Shown here: piece after piece, positions 18,260-27,677 of the stretch
How the letters are laid out: each line of letters opens with the position of its first letter
Numbering within the stretch: position 1 is the stretch's first letter
Source of the DNA: Aquimarina aquimarini
GTDB taxonomy: Bacteria; Bacteroidota; Bacteroidia; Flavobacteriales; Flavobacteriaceae
NCBI RefSeq assembly: GCF_900299535.1
Contig: NZ_OMKE01000035.1
Location: 62,001 to 126,000, forward strand
Reading direction: 5' to 3'
DNA: 64,000 nt
Notes under the pieces: generated by a model
Told to the model about the DNA's origin: nothing
Databases searched by the model: none
What the model saw: the letters and a program-made list of their open reading frames with translations, nothing else
Made by a program: the position numbers and the translations under genes

Positions 18260-19029
18260 GTTATAACAAGGTAAACAAAGTAACACTGGTCATCTTTTTG
18301 GTTTTGCTAATAACCAATTACTGGATAGATCTACCTATATGGCTTTATTTCTTATTAGCTTTCACATGGTTTAATGTTACCGCATTAGGGTCTTCATTTA
18401 TACAATGGAATTATCATTTTACATCTCTTAATTCTAATAAAAGTATTACTAAAAAACAGATAGCTATTACCTTTGATGATGGACCAAATCCTGAATTCAC
18501 TCCACAGGTATTAAACTTATTAAAAAAGTATAATGCTAAAGCTACTTTTTTTTGTATCGGACAACATATTAACACCTACCCTGAAATTGTGCAAGATTGT
18601 ATAAAGCAAGGGCATACCATAGGTAATCACACTTATTCTCATGCAAATACTTTTGGTTTTTTTGAAACAAAAAAAGTAATCTCAGAATTAAAGCAGACCA
18701 ATGCAATCGTAAAAGAAAAAATTGGAGTCACTCTACAATTATACAGACCTGCTTTTGGTGTTACTAATCCAAGGATAAAAAAAGCATTACAAGTTACAGG
18801 TTTACAATCTATAGGATGGAATGTACGATCTTTGGATACCACCTCTAGAAATGTAAATACGATATTAAAACGAATAACAACTGGTTTGTCTCCAGGTGAT
18901 GTTATCTTATTACATGATACAAGCGCTAAAACAATTCTTGTTTTGGAACAGTTATTGTTATTTTTACAGCAACAAAACCTAGAATCTGTCACTATAGATT
19001 CTCTATTTAAGATAAAAGCATATGCCTAA
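18253..19029 (+). CDS. Polysaccharide deacetylase family protein (NodB homology)
   Basis: A 258-residue protein with two N-terminal hydrophobic segments (about residues 10-50) and a NodB domain: ITFDDGPNPEFT (metal-binding Asp-Asp), NHTYSHAN (HxxxH) and the late LLHDTS motif. Such enzymes hydrolyse N-acetyl or related groups on sugars. Their role in flexirubin clusters is not established to my knowledge. The gene overlaps its neighbours on both sides, so it belongs to the operon. It is probably anchored in the inner membrane with the catalytic domain outside. Confidence 0.87.
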   Translation: MLSYNKVNKVTLVIFLVLLITNYWIDLPIWLYFLLAFTWFNVTALGSSFIQWNYHFTSLNSNKSITKKQIAITFDDGPNPEFTPQVLNLLKKYNAKATFFCIGQHINTYPEIVQDCIKQGHTIGNHTYSHANTFGFFETKKVISELKQTNAIVKEKIGVTLQLYRPAFGVTNPRIKKALQVTGLQSIGWNVRSLDTTSRNVNTILKRITTGLSPGDVILLHDTSAKTILVLEQLLLFLQQQNLESVTIDSLFKIKAYA

Positions 19030-19639
19030 ATTTATTTTTTTACTCCTTTTTATTACTACTACACTAGCTGCTCAAACAAAAATGAGTACTATAGAGGCTA
19101 ATGCTCTAAAAGAAAAAGTAAAAACTTATGCTTCTACTATAAACACTATTTCTAGTGATTTTACACAGTACAAGCATTTGGATTTTTTGGCCAATGATAT
19201 TGTTACTTCAGGAAAAATGGCTTTCAAAACCCCAAATATGGTAAAATGGGAATATAGTAAGCCTTTTAAATATTCGGTAGTATTCAAAAACCAATCACTG
19301 TATATCAATGATAATGGTAATAAGAATACTATAGACATTGGGTCGAGTGAGCAATTCAAGCAATTGAATAAATTGATCATCAATAGTGTAAAAGGAGATA
19401 TGTTTGACACCAATGAGTTTAGTATCAATTACTATAAAAAAGGCAAAAATAGCGAAGTCCATTTTAATCCTAGAGACGAGAAATTCAAAACATTTATCAA
19501 AGTATTTCATATTACATTTAATACAAAAGGTGATGTTATTGAAGTAAAAATGATAGAGCCATCTGATGATTACACCACTATCATATTTAATAACAGAACA
19601 ATAAATACACCTCTGGCAGATGAGATATTTGCTAATTAG
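19022..19639 (+). CDS. lolA: Outer-membrane lipoprotein carrier protein LolA-like
   Basis: A 205-residue protein with a signal peptide (FIFLLLFITTTLAAQ) and the LolA-like half-barrel pattern: TISSDFTQYKHL, then SGKMAFKTPNMVKWEY. LolA carries hydrophobic acyl moieties through the periplasm. Cluster-encoded LolA homologues in pigment loci are thought to ferry the lipophilic pigment rather than lipoproteins. It overlaps the lipoprotein gene downstream by 20 bases and the deacetylase upstream by 8. Confidence 0.88.
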   Translation: MPKFIFLLLFITTTLAAQTKMSTIEANALKEKVKTYASTINTISSDFTQYKHLDFLANDIVTSGKMAFKTPNMVKWEYSKPFKYSVVFKNQSLYINDNGNKNTIDIGSSEQFKQLNKLIINSVKGDMFDTNEFSINYYKKGKNSEVHFNPRDEKFKTFIKVFHITFNTKGDVIEVKMIEPSDDYTTIIFNNRTINTPLADEIFAN

Positions 19640-20225
19640 TTTTTGTTTTCTTTGTGTAGGATGTGCTTCTTATCCAAAAAAAAATAAGTTTGAGAAAAAA
19701 GAAACTTCTGATACTTTCCTAAGGAATACACATTTCTCTGATAAGACAGAAGATTATATATACAAAGCATCTATTGATATTTACAAAAGGCATTTTGGAG
19801 GTATCTTGATTATAAAAAAAATAAATGATGCAAATCATCGTGTTGTTTTTACGACAGAAATGGGTAATAAAATTTTTGACTTTTCATTTATTGATAATGA
19901 TTTTACTGTAAATCATATTCTTGATGACTTCAATAAAAAGATATTGATTTCTATTTTGAAAAAGGATTTCAGAACATTGATCAAAGAAAATATGAAACTC
20001 ACAAATACGTATTCTCATCATGAGGATCTTGTTTTTGAAACCGAAATAGACAAAAAAAAACATTATTATTACCAAACAGATAATAAAATAAGTAAAATCG
20101 CCAGAGTTTCCAACGGAAAAGAAAAGGTAGTTTTTACTTTTTCAGAAATTAATGATACTATTGCAAATCTGATTACAATTGAACATAAAGGAATAAAACT
20201 TAAAATTAGTTTAAAATCAATTTAA
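19620..20225 (+). CDS. Lipoprotein of unknown function, possible LolB-like acceptor
   Basis: A 201-residue protein with a clean lipoprotein signal (LLISFCFLCVGCASYP, lipobox Cys at about residue 15). The rest is polar with alternating strand-like segments. It directly follows and overlaps the lolA-like gene. An outer-membrane receiver for the LolA cargo, analogous to LolB, is plausible from position and lipid anchor but not shown by any motif I can recognise. Confidence 0.75.
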   Translation: MRYLLISFCFLCVGCASYPKKNKFEKKETSDTFLRNTHFSDKTEDYIYKASIDIYKRHFGGILIIKKINDANHRVVFTTEMGNKIFDFSFIDNDFTVNHILDDFNKKILISILKKDFRTLIKENMKLTNTYSHHEDLVFETEIDKKKHYYYQTDNKISKIARVSNGKEKVVFTFSEINDTIANLITIEHKGIKLKISLKSI

Positions 20226-20269
20226 TAAAGTACAAACACAATTACCCCTAAGACATAATCTCAACAAAT

Positions 20270-20635
20270 ATGCTACTAAAAGATTTTTATAAAACCAATA
20301 CACTAGAAACTGTTGATAATATCTCTACTGCCACTATCACAATCAATAAAAACCATGAGATTTTCAAAGGTCATTTTCCTGGAAATCCTGTGACTCCAGG
20401 TGTATGCATGATGCAAATCATAAAAGAACTGACAGAAGGTGTTGTTGGCAAAGAGCTTTTTATGGAGTCATCTAGTAATATAAAATTTATGGCTATTATA
20501 AATCCTGAGAAAACCCCTGATTTGGTGTTGACACTTGATATTACAGAGGAAGATTTGCACTACAAAGTAAAAAATATCACCAAATTTGAAGATACAGTAG
20601 CTTTAAAACTTACTACAAAATTCAAGGTAAAATAG
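20270..20635 (+). CDS. FabZ-like hotdog protein with altered active site
   Basis: A 121-residue hotdog protein with the FabZ-type core FKGHFPGNPVTPGVCMMQIIKEL. FabZ has a catalytic Glu in the segment after PGV, and here that position reads Gln (MMQII). The N-terminal His motif PHRxPF is also absent. It may therefore bind rather than dehydrate acyl-ACP, or act as a third dehydratase-like partner. It is preceded by a 44-base gap within the operon. Confidence 0.78.
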   Translation: MLLKDFYKTNTLETVDNISTATITINKNHEIFKGHFPGNPVTPGVCMMQIIKELTEGVVGKELFMESSSNIKFMAIINPEKTPDLVLTLDITEEDLHYKVKNITKFEDTVALKLTTKFKVK

Positions 20636-20691
20636 TTTTATTATATCAAAACTGACTGATTTTATCTCTATTTACTTAAAAAACCATATAA

Positions 20692-21192
20692 ATGAAATTC
20701 TTACTCATATTCGTTTCTCTATTACAATTCACAACATTTTCTATAGATGTGAATATGATTAGAAAAGCATATAAGGTTGCTGCGCATGATAAAACGAAAA
20801 TAGCTGAGTTAAATAAATTACTTTTTTCGGTAACAAAACAAGACAATGCGACATTAATAGCATACAAAGGAGCAGGAATAGCATTACAAGCCAGACAAAA
20901 AAAAACAATTAAAGAAAAAAAACGTCTATTTATTGAGGGAATCTCGTATCTAGAATATGCAATACAAAAGAATCCTAATGCTATTGAACCTCGCTTTATA
21001 AGAATAGGAATACAGGAGAATACTCCTAAACTTTTAAAATATAAATCTAATATAGAAGAGGATAAATCATTTCTTCTAAAACATTACAAAACGATAACAC
21101 CAAAAGTTTTAAAAAAACAAATAGGAGAATACATTTTACAGTCCAAATCTTTTAGTGATAAAGAAAAAGCAGTAATTTTAGTTCCTAAATAA
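20692..21192 (+). CDS. Small exported protein of unknown function
   Basis: A 166-residue protein with a short N-terminal hydrophobic segment (KFLLIFVSLLQFTTF) that looks like a signal peptide. The body is a lysine-rich, helical, TPR-like region (GISYLEYAIQKNPNAIEPRF resembles one TPR unit, about residues 83-102). It lies between a hotdog gene and the GT2 gene. No family recognised; a periplasmic assembly or scaffold role is possible but unsupported. Confidence 0.65.
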   Translation: MKFLLIFVSLLQFTTFSIDVNMIRKAYKVAAHDKTKIAELNKLLFSVTKQDNATLIAYKGAGIALQARQKKTIKEKKRLFIEGISYLEYAIQKNPNAIEPRFIRIGIQENTPKLLKYKSNIEEDKSFLLKHYKTITPKVLKKQIGEYILQSKSFSDKEKAVILVPK

Positions 21193-21210
21193 ACCGAAAC
21201 ACTTCATTGA

Positions 21211-22395
21211 GTGATAAACCAGTGTACACAACAGATTGAAGCATTTAATGTATGTGTGATAATCCCTACCTACAATAACTGTAACACATTACGACGAGTT
21301 ATTGATGGTGTATTACCATATACTTCTAATATTATTGTGGTCAACGACGGTTCTACCGATACGACCCCGAGTATATTAGAAAAATACTCACAGTTACACC
21401 AAATTCATATCCCAAAGAATAAAGGAAAAGGCAATGCCCTACGTGTTGGGTTTACGTATGCAACGCAACACGGATTTGATTATGCCATAACAATAGATTC
21501 TGATGGGCAACATTTTCCTGAGGATTTATCGACCTTTATGACTACCCTAGAAAATGCTGAGAATAAAAACATACTACTTATTGGTGCCAGAAATATGGAT
21601 CAAGATAGTGTGCCAAAAAAGAGTAGTTTTGGGAATAAGTTTTCTAATTTTTGGTTTTGGGTAGAGACTGGTATACAGCTTATGGATACGCAGTCTGGGT
21701 ATAGATTATACCCATTACAGTCACTAAAAAACATAAAATTTTATACTTCAAAGTTTGAATTTGAAATTGAAGTTATTGTAAAAGCTGCTTGGAAAGGTGT
21801 AGAGGTACAAAATGTCCCTGTAAGAGTATTATATGATATGACCGAACGGGTTTCTCATTTTAGACCATTTAAGGATTTTACAAGAATCAGTATTCTTAAT
21901 ACTTGGTTGGTTATTGTTACCTTTTTCTATATAAAACCCAGAAATGCCTTTCGTAAAATTAAAAAAAAAGGATGGAAACGTTTTTTTTATGAAGATTTTT
22001 TAGAAAGTCATGATTCTCCACAAAAAAAGGCACTCTCTGTTTCTCTGGGGGTTTTTATTGGATTATCACCACTATGGGGGTTTCACTCTGTAATTGTTAT
22101 TTTTCTCGCGGTTGTTTTACAACTGAATAAGGTAATTGCTTTTGCTTTTTCTAATGTAAGCTTCCCTCCTTTTATTCCATTTATCGTTTTTGCTAGTTTA
22201 AAACTAGGAGGTTTTATTTTGGGACACAATTATTCTATTTCGATAGATGAGATTACAGAAAATTATGATTTTCTAAATGATTTAAAAACATATATTATTG
22301 GTAGTTTTTCTTTAGCTATTATTACAGCATTAATTCTAGGAACCTTGAGTTACATTATTCTCTCGTTATTCAATAGAAAAAATAATATTTCATAA
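21211..22395 (+). CDS. GT2 glycosyltransferase fused to DUF2062 domain
   Basis: A 394-residue fusion with a GTG start at 21211. The N-terminal GT-A domain (residues 10-230) shows VIIPTYNNCNTL, VVNDGSTD and the DxD-like ITIDSDGQHFP motif of dolichol-phosphate-mannose-synthase-type GT2 enzymes. The C-terminal part (about residues 270-390) is a DUF2062 membrane domain (ALSVSLGVFIGLSPLWGFH). In flexirubin clusters this gene is common, though the pigment is not known to be glycosylated. It overlaps the next gene by one base. An alternative explanation is modification of a lipid carrier. Confidence 0.88.
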   Translation: MINQCTQQIEAFNVCVIIPTYNNCNTLRRVIDGVLPYTSNIIVVNDGSTDTTPSILEKYSQLHQIHIPKNKGKGNALRVGFTYATQHGFDYAITIDSDGQHFPEDLSTFMTTLENAENKNILLIGARNMDQDSVPKKSSFGNKFSNFWFWVETGIQLMDTQSGYRLYPLQSLKNIKFYTSKFEFEIEVIVKAAWKGVEVQNVPVRVLYDMTERVSHFRPFKDFTRISILNTWLVIVTFFYIKPRNAFRKIKKKGWKRFFYEDFLESHDSPQKKALSVSLGVFIGLSPLWGFHSVIVIFLAVVLQLNKVIAFAFSNVSFPPFIPFIVFASLKLGGFILGHNYSISIDEITENYDFLNDLKTYIIGSFSLAIITALILGTLSYIILSLFNRKNNIS

Positions 22396-25300
22396 TGGAT
22401 ACGTTTTTTATAAAAGTATATCAAATTATCTTTTCCAAAAAAATATGGAGTAGTATTGCTATGCTTTTCTTATTCTCGGGTTTAATTTTTGTAGCTACAA
22501 GAATTGAGTTTGAAGAAGACATTACAAAATTAATTCCTACCAATGATAAAACTAGTGATGCTCAAAAGGTACTGAAGACGGTTAATTTTGCTGATAAAAT
22601 CATTGTAAATATTATGCTTGATTCTGTAGGTTCTGTAGATGACCTAACAGGTTATGCAACTTCTTTTATAGATAGTATTACCAAAAAATCAGGCACCTAT
22701 ATCAAAAACATACAAGGTAAAATAGATGATGATAATGTCCTTACTACACTAGATTTTGTGTATCAAAACCTACCTCTATTTCTAGATGAGCAAGATTATA
22801 AAACAATACATCATAAAATTCAAAAAGATAGTATTGATGCTATAACGAATCAAAATTATAAAACCTTAATTTCTCCTACAGGGCTTGTTGCTAAAAAAAC
22901 AATCTTAAAAGATCCTTTTGGATTATCATTTATTGCACTCAAAAAACTACAGCAACTTAATATAGGAGATCAATTCACTTTATATAATGGGTACTTACTT
23001 ACCAAGGACAAGAAAAATATTTTGTTGTTTATCAATCCCGCCTTAGAATCTAGTGAGACCTCAGAAAACGCAAAATTTGTCGCAGATTTATATGATGTCA
23101 ATTCGCAACTTAACACTACCTATCAAAATAAAGTAAAAAGTGAATATTATGGAGCAACATTAATGGCTGTATCCAATGCACAACAGATCAAGACAGATAT
23201 TCAAATCACCATCAGCATTGCACTTACGATACTGTTAATCATTTTGGTACTTTTCTATAAAAAGATAACCATTCCGATCATATTATTTGTTCCAACATTA
23301 TTTGGAGGATTACTGGCTATTGCCTTATTATTTTTGATACGAGAAAAAATATCTGCCATATCATTGGGTATTGGCTCTGTATTACTTGGTGTTACATTAG
23401 ATTATTCATTACACATCCTTACTCATATAAGAAGTAATAACTCGATTAGTAATTTATATAAAGATATTAGTAAGCCAATTTTAATGAGCAGTCTTACTAC
23501 TGCTTGTGCATTTTTATGTCTTTTATTTTTGAGCTCTCAAGCATTGCAAGATCTAGGGATTTTTGCCGCAACTAGTGTATTAGGAGCTTCTTTTTTTGCT
23601 CTTATTTTTATTCCACAAGTATATCGGGATACATCAAAAAAGAAAAGCAAGAAAACTAGCATTGATACCTTGGCTTCTTATAATCTTCACAAAAATAAGT
23701 GGTGTATTATTGGTTTGGCAGTAGTTTTATTACTTAGTGTTTTTACATATAACAACGTCTTTTTCAATAAAGATTTAGCGCAATTAAATTATAAATCAGA
23801 GATTCTAAAAGATGCAGAAACACGATTAGATCATTTATTGAACATTGCCAAAAAATCTATGTATATCGCTACCTATGGCAATAATGAGCAAGAAGCGCTA
23901 AAAATTAATGATCATATCTATAAAAAGTTATCTGAGCTTAAAGAACAAGATGAGATAATAGATTTTAGTTCTATTGGTGCCTTTGTACACTCAAAAGAAA
24001 ATCAACGTCAAAAAATTAATTTATGGCATCAATTCTGGAATACACAAACTATACAAAATACCAGAACTAATCTTATAGAAAGTGGAGAAAAACTAGGTTT
24101 TAAACACAATGCGTTTCATCCCTTCTATACATTATTAGATAAAAAATTTAATCCTATATCTGTTCAAGATTACACCGCCTTAACAGCTTTTACACTGGAT
24201 GATTATATCTCTACCAAAAATGATTTTACTACAGTAACTTCTTTGATAAAGGTAGACCAACATAATACAGAAAAAATACGAAACCTCTTTAAAGATAAGC
24301 AACAAACGATTCTTATAGATAGACAACATATGAACGAAACTTTTTTAGGTAATCTAAAAAATGATTTCGATACGCTTATAAAATATTCATTGATTGTTGT
24401 TTTACTTATTCTATTCATCTTTTATAGAAGTCTTTCTCTTACTATCGTTACTAGTATTCCTATATTTTTGACTTGGTTATTGACTATCGGTATAATGGGG
24501 CTATTGGGAATTGAATTTAATATATTCAATATTATTATCTCTACATTTATTTTTGGTCTTGGTATCGACTACAGTATATTTATTACAAATGGATTATTGA
24601 CAGAGTATAGAACAGGAGAAAAGACATTACCTACTCATAAAACATCTATTATTCTCTCTTTGATTACTACCATTTTGGGAGTAGGGGTATTAATCTTTGC
24701 AAAACACCCTGCCTTATACTCTATTTCTATAGTTTCTATCATTGGTATTTTATCTGCTGTTTTTGTTGCCTTTACTATTCAACCTATTCTATTTACTCTT
24801 TTTATAGGCAGTAAAACAAAAAGACCCATTACATTGCGATTATTGGTACACTCTACCATCTCTTTTGGTTATTTTGGTATCGGTGGGCTTTTACTCTCTA
24901 TATGTAGTGTAACCCTGATGAAGATCATTCCTATATCCAAAAAAATTAAAATGAAATGGTTTCATACCATAGTTTCCAAGTTTATGAAATCGGTATTATA
25001 TTCTAATCCATTTGTAAAAAAAGAAATTATTAATCCTCATAATGAAACCTTTGATAAACAAGCTATTATTATTGCCAACCACACTTCATTTCTAGACATT
25101 TTGACTATTGGGATGCTACATCCAAAAATGATATTCCTGGTCAATGATTGGGTGTATAATTCTCCTATTTTTGGAAAAGCTATCCAAATGGCAGGATTCT
25201 ACCCTGTATCTAGTGGTATAGAAAATGGCTTGGATCATTTACAAGACAAAATAGCACAAGGATATTCTTTGATGGCTTTTCCAGAAGGGAAAAGATCAAA

Positions 25301-26087
25301 TACCAATGCTATAAAACGGTTTCATAAAGGAGCTTTTTATCTTGCAGAAAAATTTAATTTAGATATTATCCCTGTTTTAATTCATGGTAATTCTGAGGTA
25401 TTGCCAAAAGGCACTTTTATCATCAAAGACGGAAGCATTACTGTAAAAATACTGGATAGAATCACTGCAAAAGATCCTCGTTTTGATGATCTATATTCAA
25501 AAAAGACAAAACAAATCAGTACCTATTTTAGAAAAGAATTCAGTGAACTACGAAAAGCAATTGAACAAAGTGATTATTTTCATAAAATCATTTTAGAAGA
25601 ATACCGATATAAAGGAAATATAACTTACAAAGATGTTTACAAAGATCTTGAGACAAACAAAGAAACCTACTATCGTATTATCAATACAATAGATAAAAAG
25701 AATACGGTTATTCACCTTTCTAAAGATTCTGGGCAATTAGATTTTCTAGTATCTTTAGACGCGCCAAATCGCAAGCTTATAAGTTGTATAAAAAATGATG
25801 CATTGCGAACTTTGGTAAAAAACAGTTACATAACCAATAATCATAGTAAAATCACAATTACTAACACAATACAAAAAGCACTAGCAGAACAAGCTAAAAC
25901 ACTCATTATAAACCTCCCTGATATAGATAAAAACCAACTAAAATCTATATTAGAACAAAAGTATGATACTATCATTTTATTGAAAGAAGGAATACAGTAT
26001 TTAAAAAATATTGAGTCAGAATTTTACAAAAATGAACATCATAGTGATAACCTTATTATCTTGAAAACTATAAATGGCACTAAATAA
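22395..26087 (+). CDS. Trifunctional MMPL transporter / lysophospholipid acyltransferase / methyltransferase-like protein
   Basis: A 1230-residue fusion. Residues 1-870 are an MMPL/RND-type exporter with two membrane bundles (about 265-410 and 660-810) around extracytoplasmic loops. Residues 880-1060 form a PlsC-like acyltransferase with HX4D at His896-Asp901 (NHTSFLD) and FPEGKRS at 962-968. Residues 1065-1230 are Rossmann-like and resemble a class I methyltransferase, though the SAM loop (LSKDSGQLD) is weak. This three-part family is known from flexirubin and aryl-polyene clusters. Coupling acyl transfer to export suggests that ester formation and translocation occur together; that step is inferred. 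Confidence 0.9.
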   Translation: MDTFFIKVYQIIFSKKIWSSIAMLFLFSGLIFVATRIEFEEDITKLIPTNDKTSDAQKVLKTVNFADKIIVNIMLDSVGSVDDLTGYATSFIDSITKKSGTYIKNIQGKIDDDNVLTTLDFVYQNLPLFLDEQDYKTIHHKIQKDSIDAITNQNYKTLISPTGLVAKKTILKDPFGLSFIALKKLQQLNIGDQFTLYNGYLLTKDKKNILLFINPALESSETSENAKFVADLYDVNSQLNTTYQNKVKSEYYGATLMAVSNAQQIKTDIQITISIALTILLIILVLFYKKITIPIILFVPTLFGGLLAIALLFLIREKISAISLGIGSVLLGVTLDYSLHILTHIRSNNSISNLYKDISKPILMSSLTTACAFLCLLFLSSQALQDLGIFAATSVLGASFFALIFIPQVYRDTSKKKSKKTSIDTLASYNLHKNKWCIIGLAVVLLLSVFTYNNVFFNKDLAQLNYKSEILKDAETRLDHLLNIAKKSMYIATYGNNEQEALKINDHIYKKLSELKEQDEIIDFSSIGAFVHSKENQRQKINLWHQFWNTQTIQNTRTNLIESGEKLGFKHNAFHPFYTLLDKKFNPISVQDYTALTAFTLDDYISTKNDFTTVTSLIKVDQHNTEKIRNLFKDKQQTILIDRQHMNETFLGNLKNDFDTLIKYSLIVVLLILFIFYRSLSLTIVTSIPIFLTWLLTIGIMGLLGIEFNIFNIIISTFIFGLGIDYSIFITNGLLTEYRTGEKTLPTHKTSIILSLITTILGVGVLIFAKHPALYSISIVSIIGILSAVFVAFTIQPILFTLFIGSKTKRPITLRLLVHSTISFGYFGIGGLLLSICSVTLMKIIPISKKIKMKWFHTIVSKFMKSVLYSNPFVKKEIINPHNETFDKQAIIIANHTSFLDILTIGMLHPKMIFLVNDWVYNSPIFGKAIQMAGFYPVSSGIENGLDHLQDKIAQGYSLMAFPEGKRSNTNAIKRFHKGAFYLAEKFNLDIIPVLIHGNSEVLPKGTFIIKDGSITVKILDRITAKDPRFDDLYSKKTKQISTYFRKEFSELRKAIEQSDYFHKIILEEYRYKGNITYKDVYKDLETNKETYYRIINTIDKKNTVIHLSKDSGQLDFLVSLDAPNRKLISCIKNDALRTLVKNSYITNNHSKITITNTIQKALAEQAKTLIINLPDIDKNQLKSILEQKYDTIILLKEGIQYLKNIESEFYKNEHHSDNLIILKTINGTK

Positions 26088-26088
26088 A

Positions 26089-27630
26089 ATGAAAGATCAA
26101 TATAATGTTGTAATTATTGGAAGTGGTCTAGGAGGATTGATCTCTGCTAATATATTGGCAAGAGAAGGGTATAGCGTCTGCATATTAGAAAAGAATAATC
26201 AATATGGGGGGAATCTACAAACTTTTGTAAGAGACAAGACTATTTTTGATACAGGAGTACATTATATAGGTGGGCTTTCTAAGGGTCAAAATCTTTATCG
26301 ATATTTTACTTATCTAGATATTATTGATGATCTAAATCTAAAAAAATTAGATGAAGATGGTTTTGACATCATTACTTTTGGCGAGGATGCTACAGAATAC
26401 AAACACGCGCAGGGGTATCAAAATTTTATAAAAACACTGCTGGATCAATTTCCTGATGAAGAGAAAGCAATTAGAACATATTGCAAAAAACTAAAAGAAA
26501 CATGTGATCAATTCCCGCTATATCATCTCAAAAACGGTAAATCTTATATTGAAAACATTGATCTTTTTGAGTTAGGCGCCAAAGAATATATAGATAGCAT
26601 AACAACCAATAAAAAACTAAAGGCTGTTTTATCTGGCTCAAACCTATTATATGCTGGTGATGCCAAAATCACTCCTTTTTATGTACATGCCTTATCTGTA
26701 AATTCATATATCGAGAGTGCATATCGATGTGTCAATGGTGGTGGCCAGATTTCTAAAGCTTTGATTAAAAAACTCAAAAAATTTGGTGGTGAAGCTTATA
26801 AATATAAAGAGGTGGTCAAATTTAATTTTGAGGATAAAAAAATAACCTCTGCGATTACAACAGATGGAACCGAAATCAAAGGTGATATCTTTATCTCTAA
26901 TGTAGATCCTAAACAAACATTAAAACTTATTGGAGAACAAAAGCTTAGAAAATCCTATGTAAATAGGATACAAAAAATAAAAAGTGTGATCTCTGTTTTT
27001 AGTGTTTACATTGTACTAAAACCTAAGTCATTCAAATACATAAATAAGAATCATTATCATTTTAAAAATGAAGATAGTGTATGGAACAGTCAAAATTACA
27101 CGCAAGAAAGCTGGCCTGAGACTTATATGATCTCTATGGGGGTAAATAAAAATATGGATGAATGGGGAGAGAGCATTACAGTAATGACCTATATGCATTA
27201 TGATGAAGTGGCTCCTTGGGAAAACACTTTTAATACCGTAGCGCAAAAAAATGACAGAGGGCAGACTTATGAGGAATTCAAGGCTCAAAAAGCAGAAACC
27301 TTAATTAAAGAAATTGAGAAAAAATTTCCCAATATCAGAAACTGTATTCATGATGTATATACTTCTACTCCGCTATCGTATAGAGATTATATTGGTAATA
27401 ATCGTGGATCGGCTTATGGGTATATCAAAGATGTAAATAATCCTCTAAAATCTTTTGTTCATCCTCGTACCAAAATCAATAATTTATTATTTACAGGTCA
27501 AAGCCTTAATATGCATGGCATTTTGGGGGTAACAATCAGTGCTGTAATTACCTGCTCGGAACTACTGGGTAGAGAATATTTATTAAATAAGATAGTTGAA
27601 GCTACTATAAAAAAGGAAGACCCTCTTTAA
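26089..27630 (+). CDS. NAD(P)/FAD-dependent oxidoreductase, phytoene-desaturase (CrtI)-like
   Basis: About 513 residues from ATG 26089; an in-frame ATG at 26074 overlaps the previous gene. It has the N-terminal VVIIGSGLGGLISANILAREG nucleotide loop, a GGNLQTF segment and the C-terminal NNLLFTGQSLNMHGILG FAD motif of CrtI/carotenoid-isomerase-type flavoproteins. It could desaturate or isomerise the polyene chain, or act on the resorcinol side chain. No carotenoid genes are nearby, so the pigment is the likely substrate. Confidence 0.87.
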   Translation: MKDQYNVVIIGSGLGGLISANILAREGYSVCILEKNNQYGGNLQTFVRDKTIFDTGVHYIGGLSKGQNLYRYFTYLDIIDDLNLKKLDEDGFDIITFGEDATEYKHAQGYQNFIKTLLDQFPDEEKAIRTYCKKLKETCDQFPLYHLKNGKSYIENIDLFELGAKEYIDSITTNKKLKAVLSGSNLLYAGDAKITPFYVHALSVNSYIESAYRCVNGGGQISKALIKKLKKFGGEAYKYKEVVKFNFEDKKITSAITTDGTEIKGDIFISNVDPKQTLKLIGEQKLRKSYVNRIQKIKSVISVFSVYIVLKPKSFKYINKNHYHFKNEDSVWNSQNYTQESWPETYMISMGVNKNMDEWGESITVMTYMHYDEVAPWENTFNTVAQKNDRGQTYEEFKAQKAETLIKEIEKKFPNIRNCIHDVYTSTPLSYRDYIGNNRGSAYGYIKDVNNPLKSFVHPRTKINNLLFTGQSLNMHGILGVTISAVITCSELLGREYLLNKIVEATIKKEDPL

Positions 27631-27677
27631 AATTTAAGGTTACAATCAGTACTAAAAATGCTAAAAAGACAATAGTT

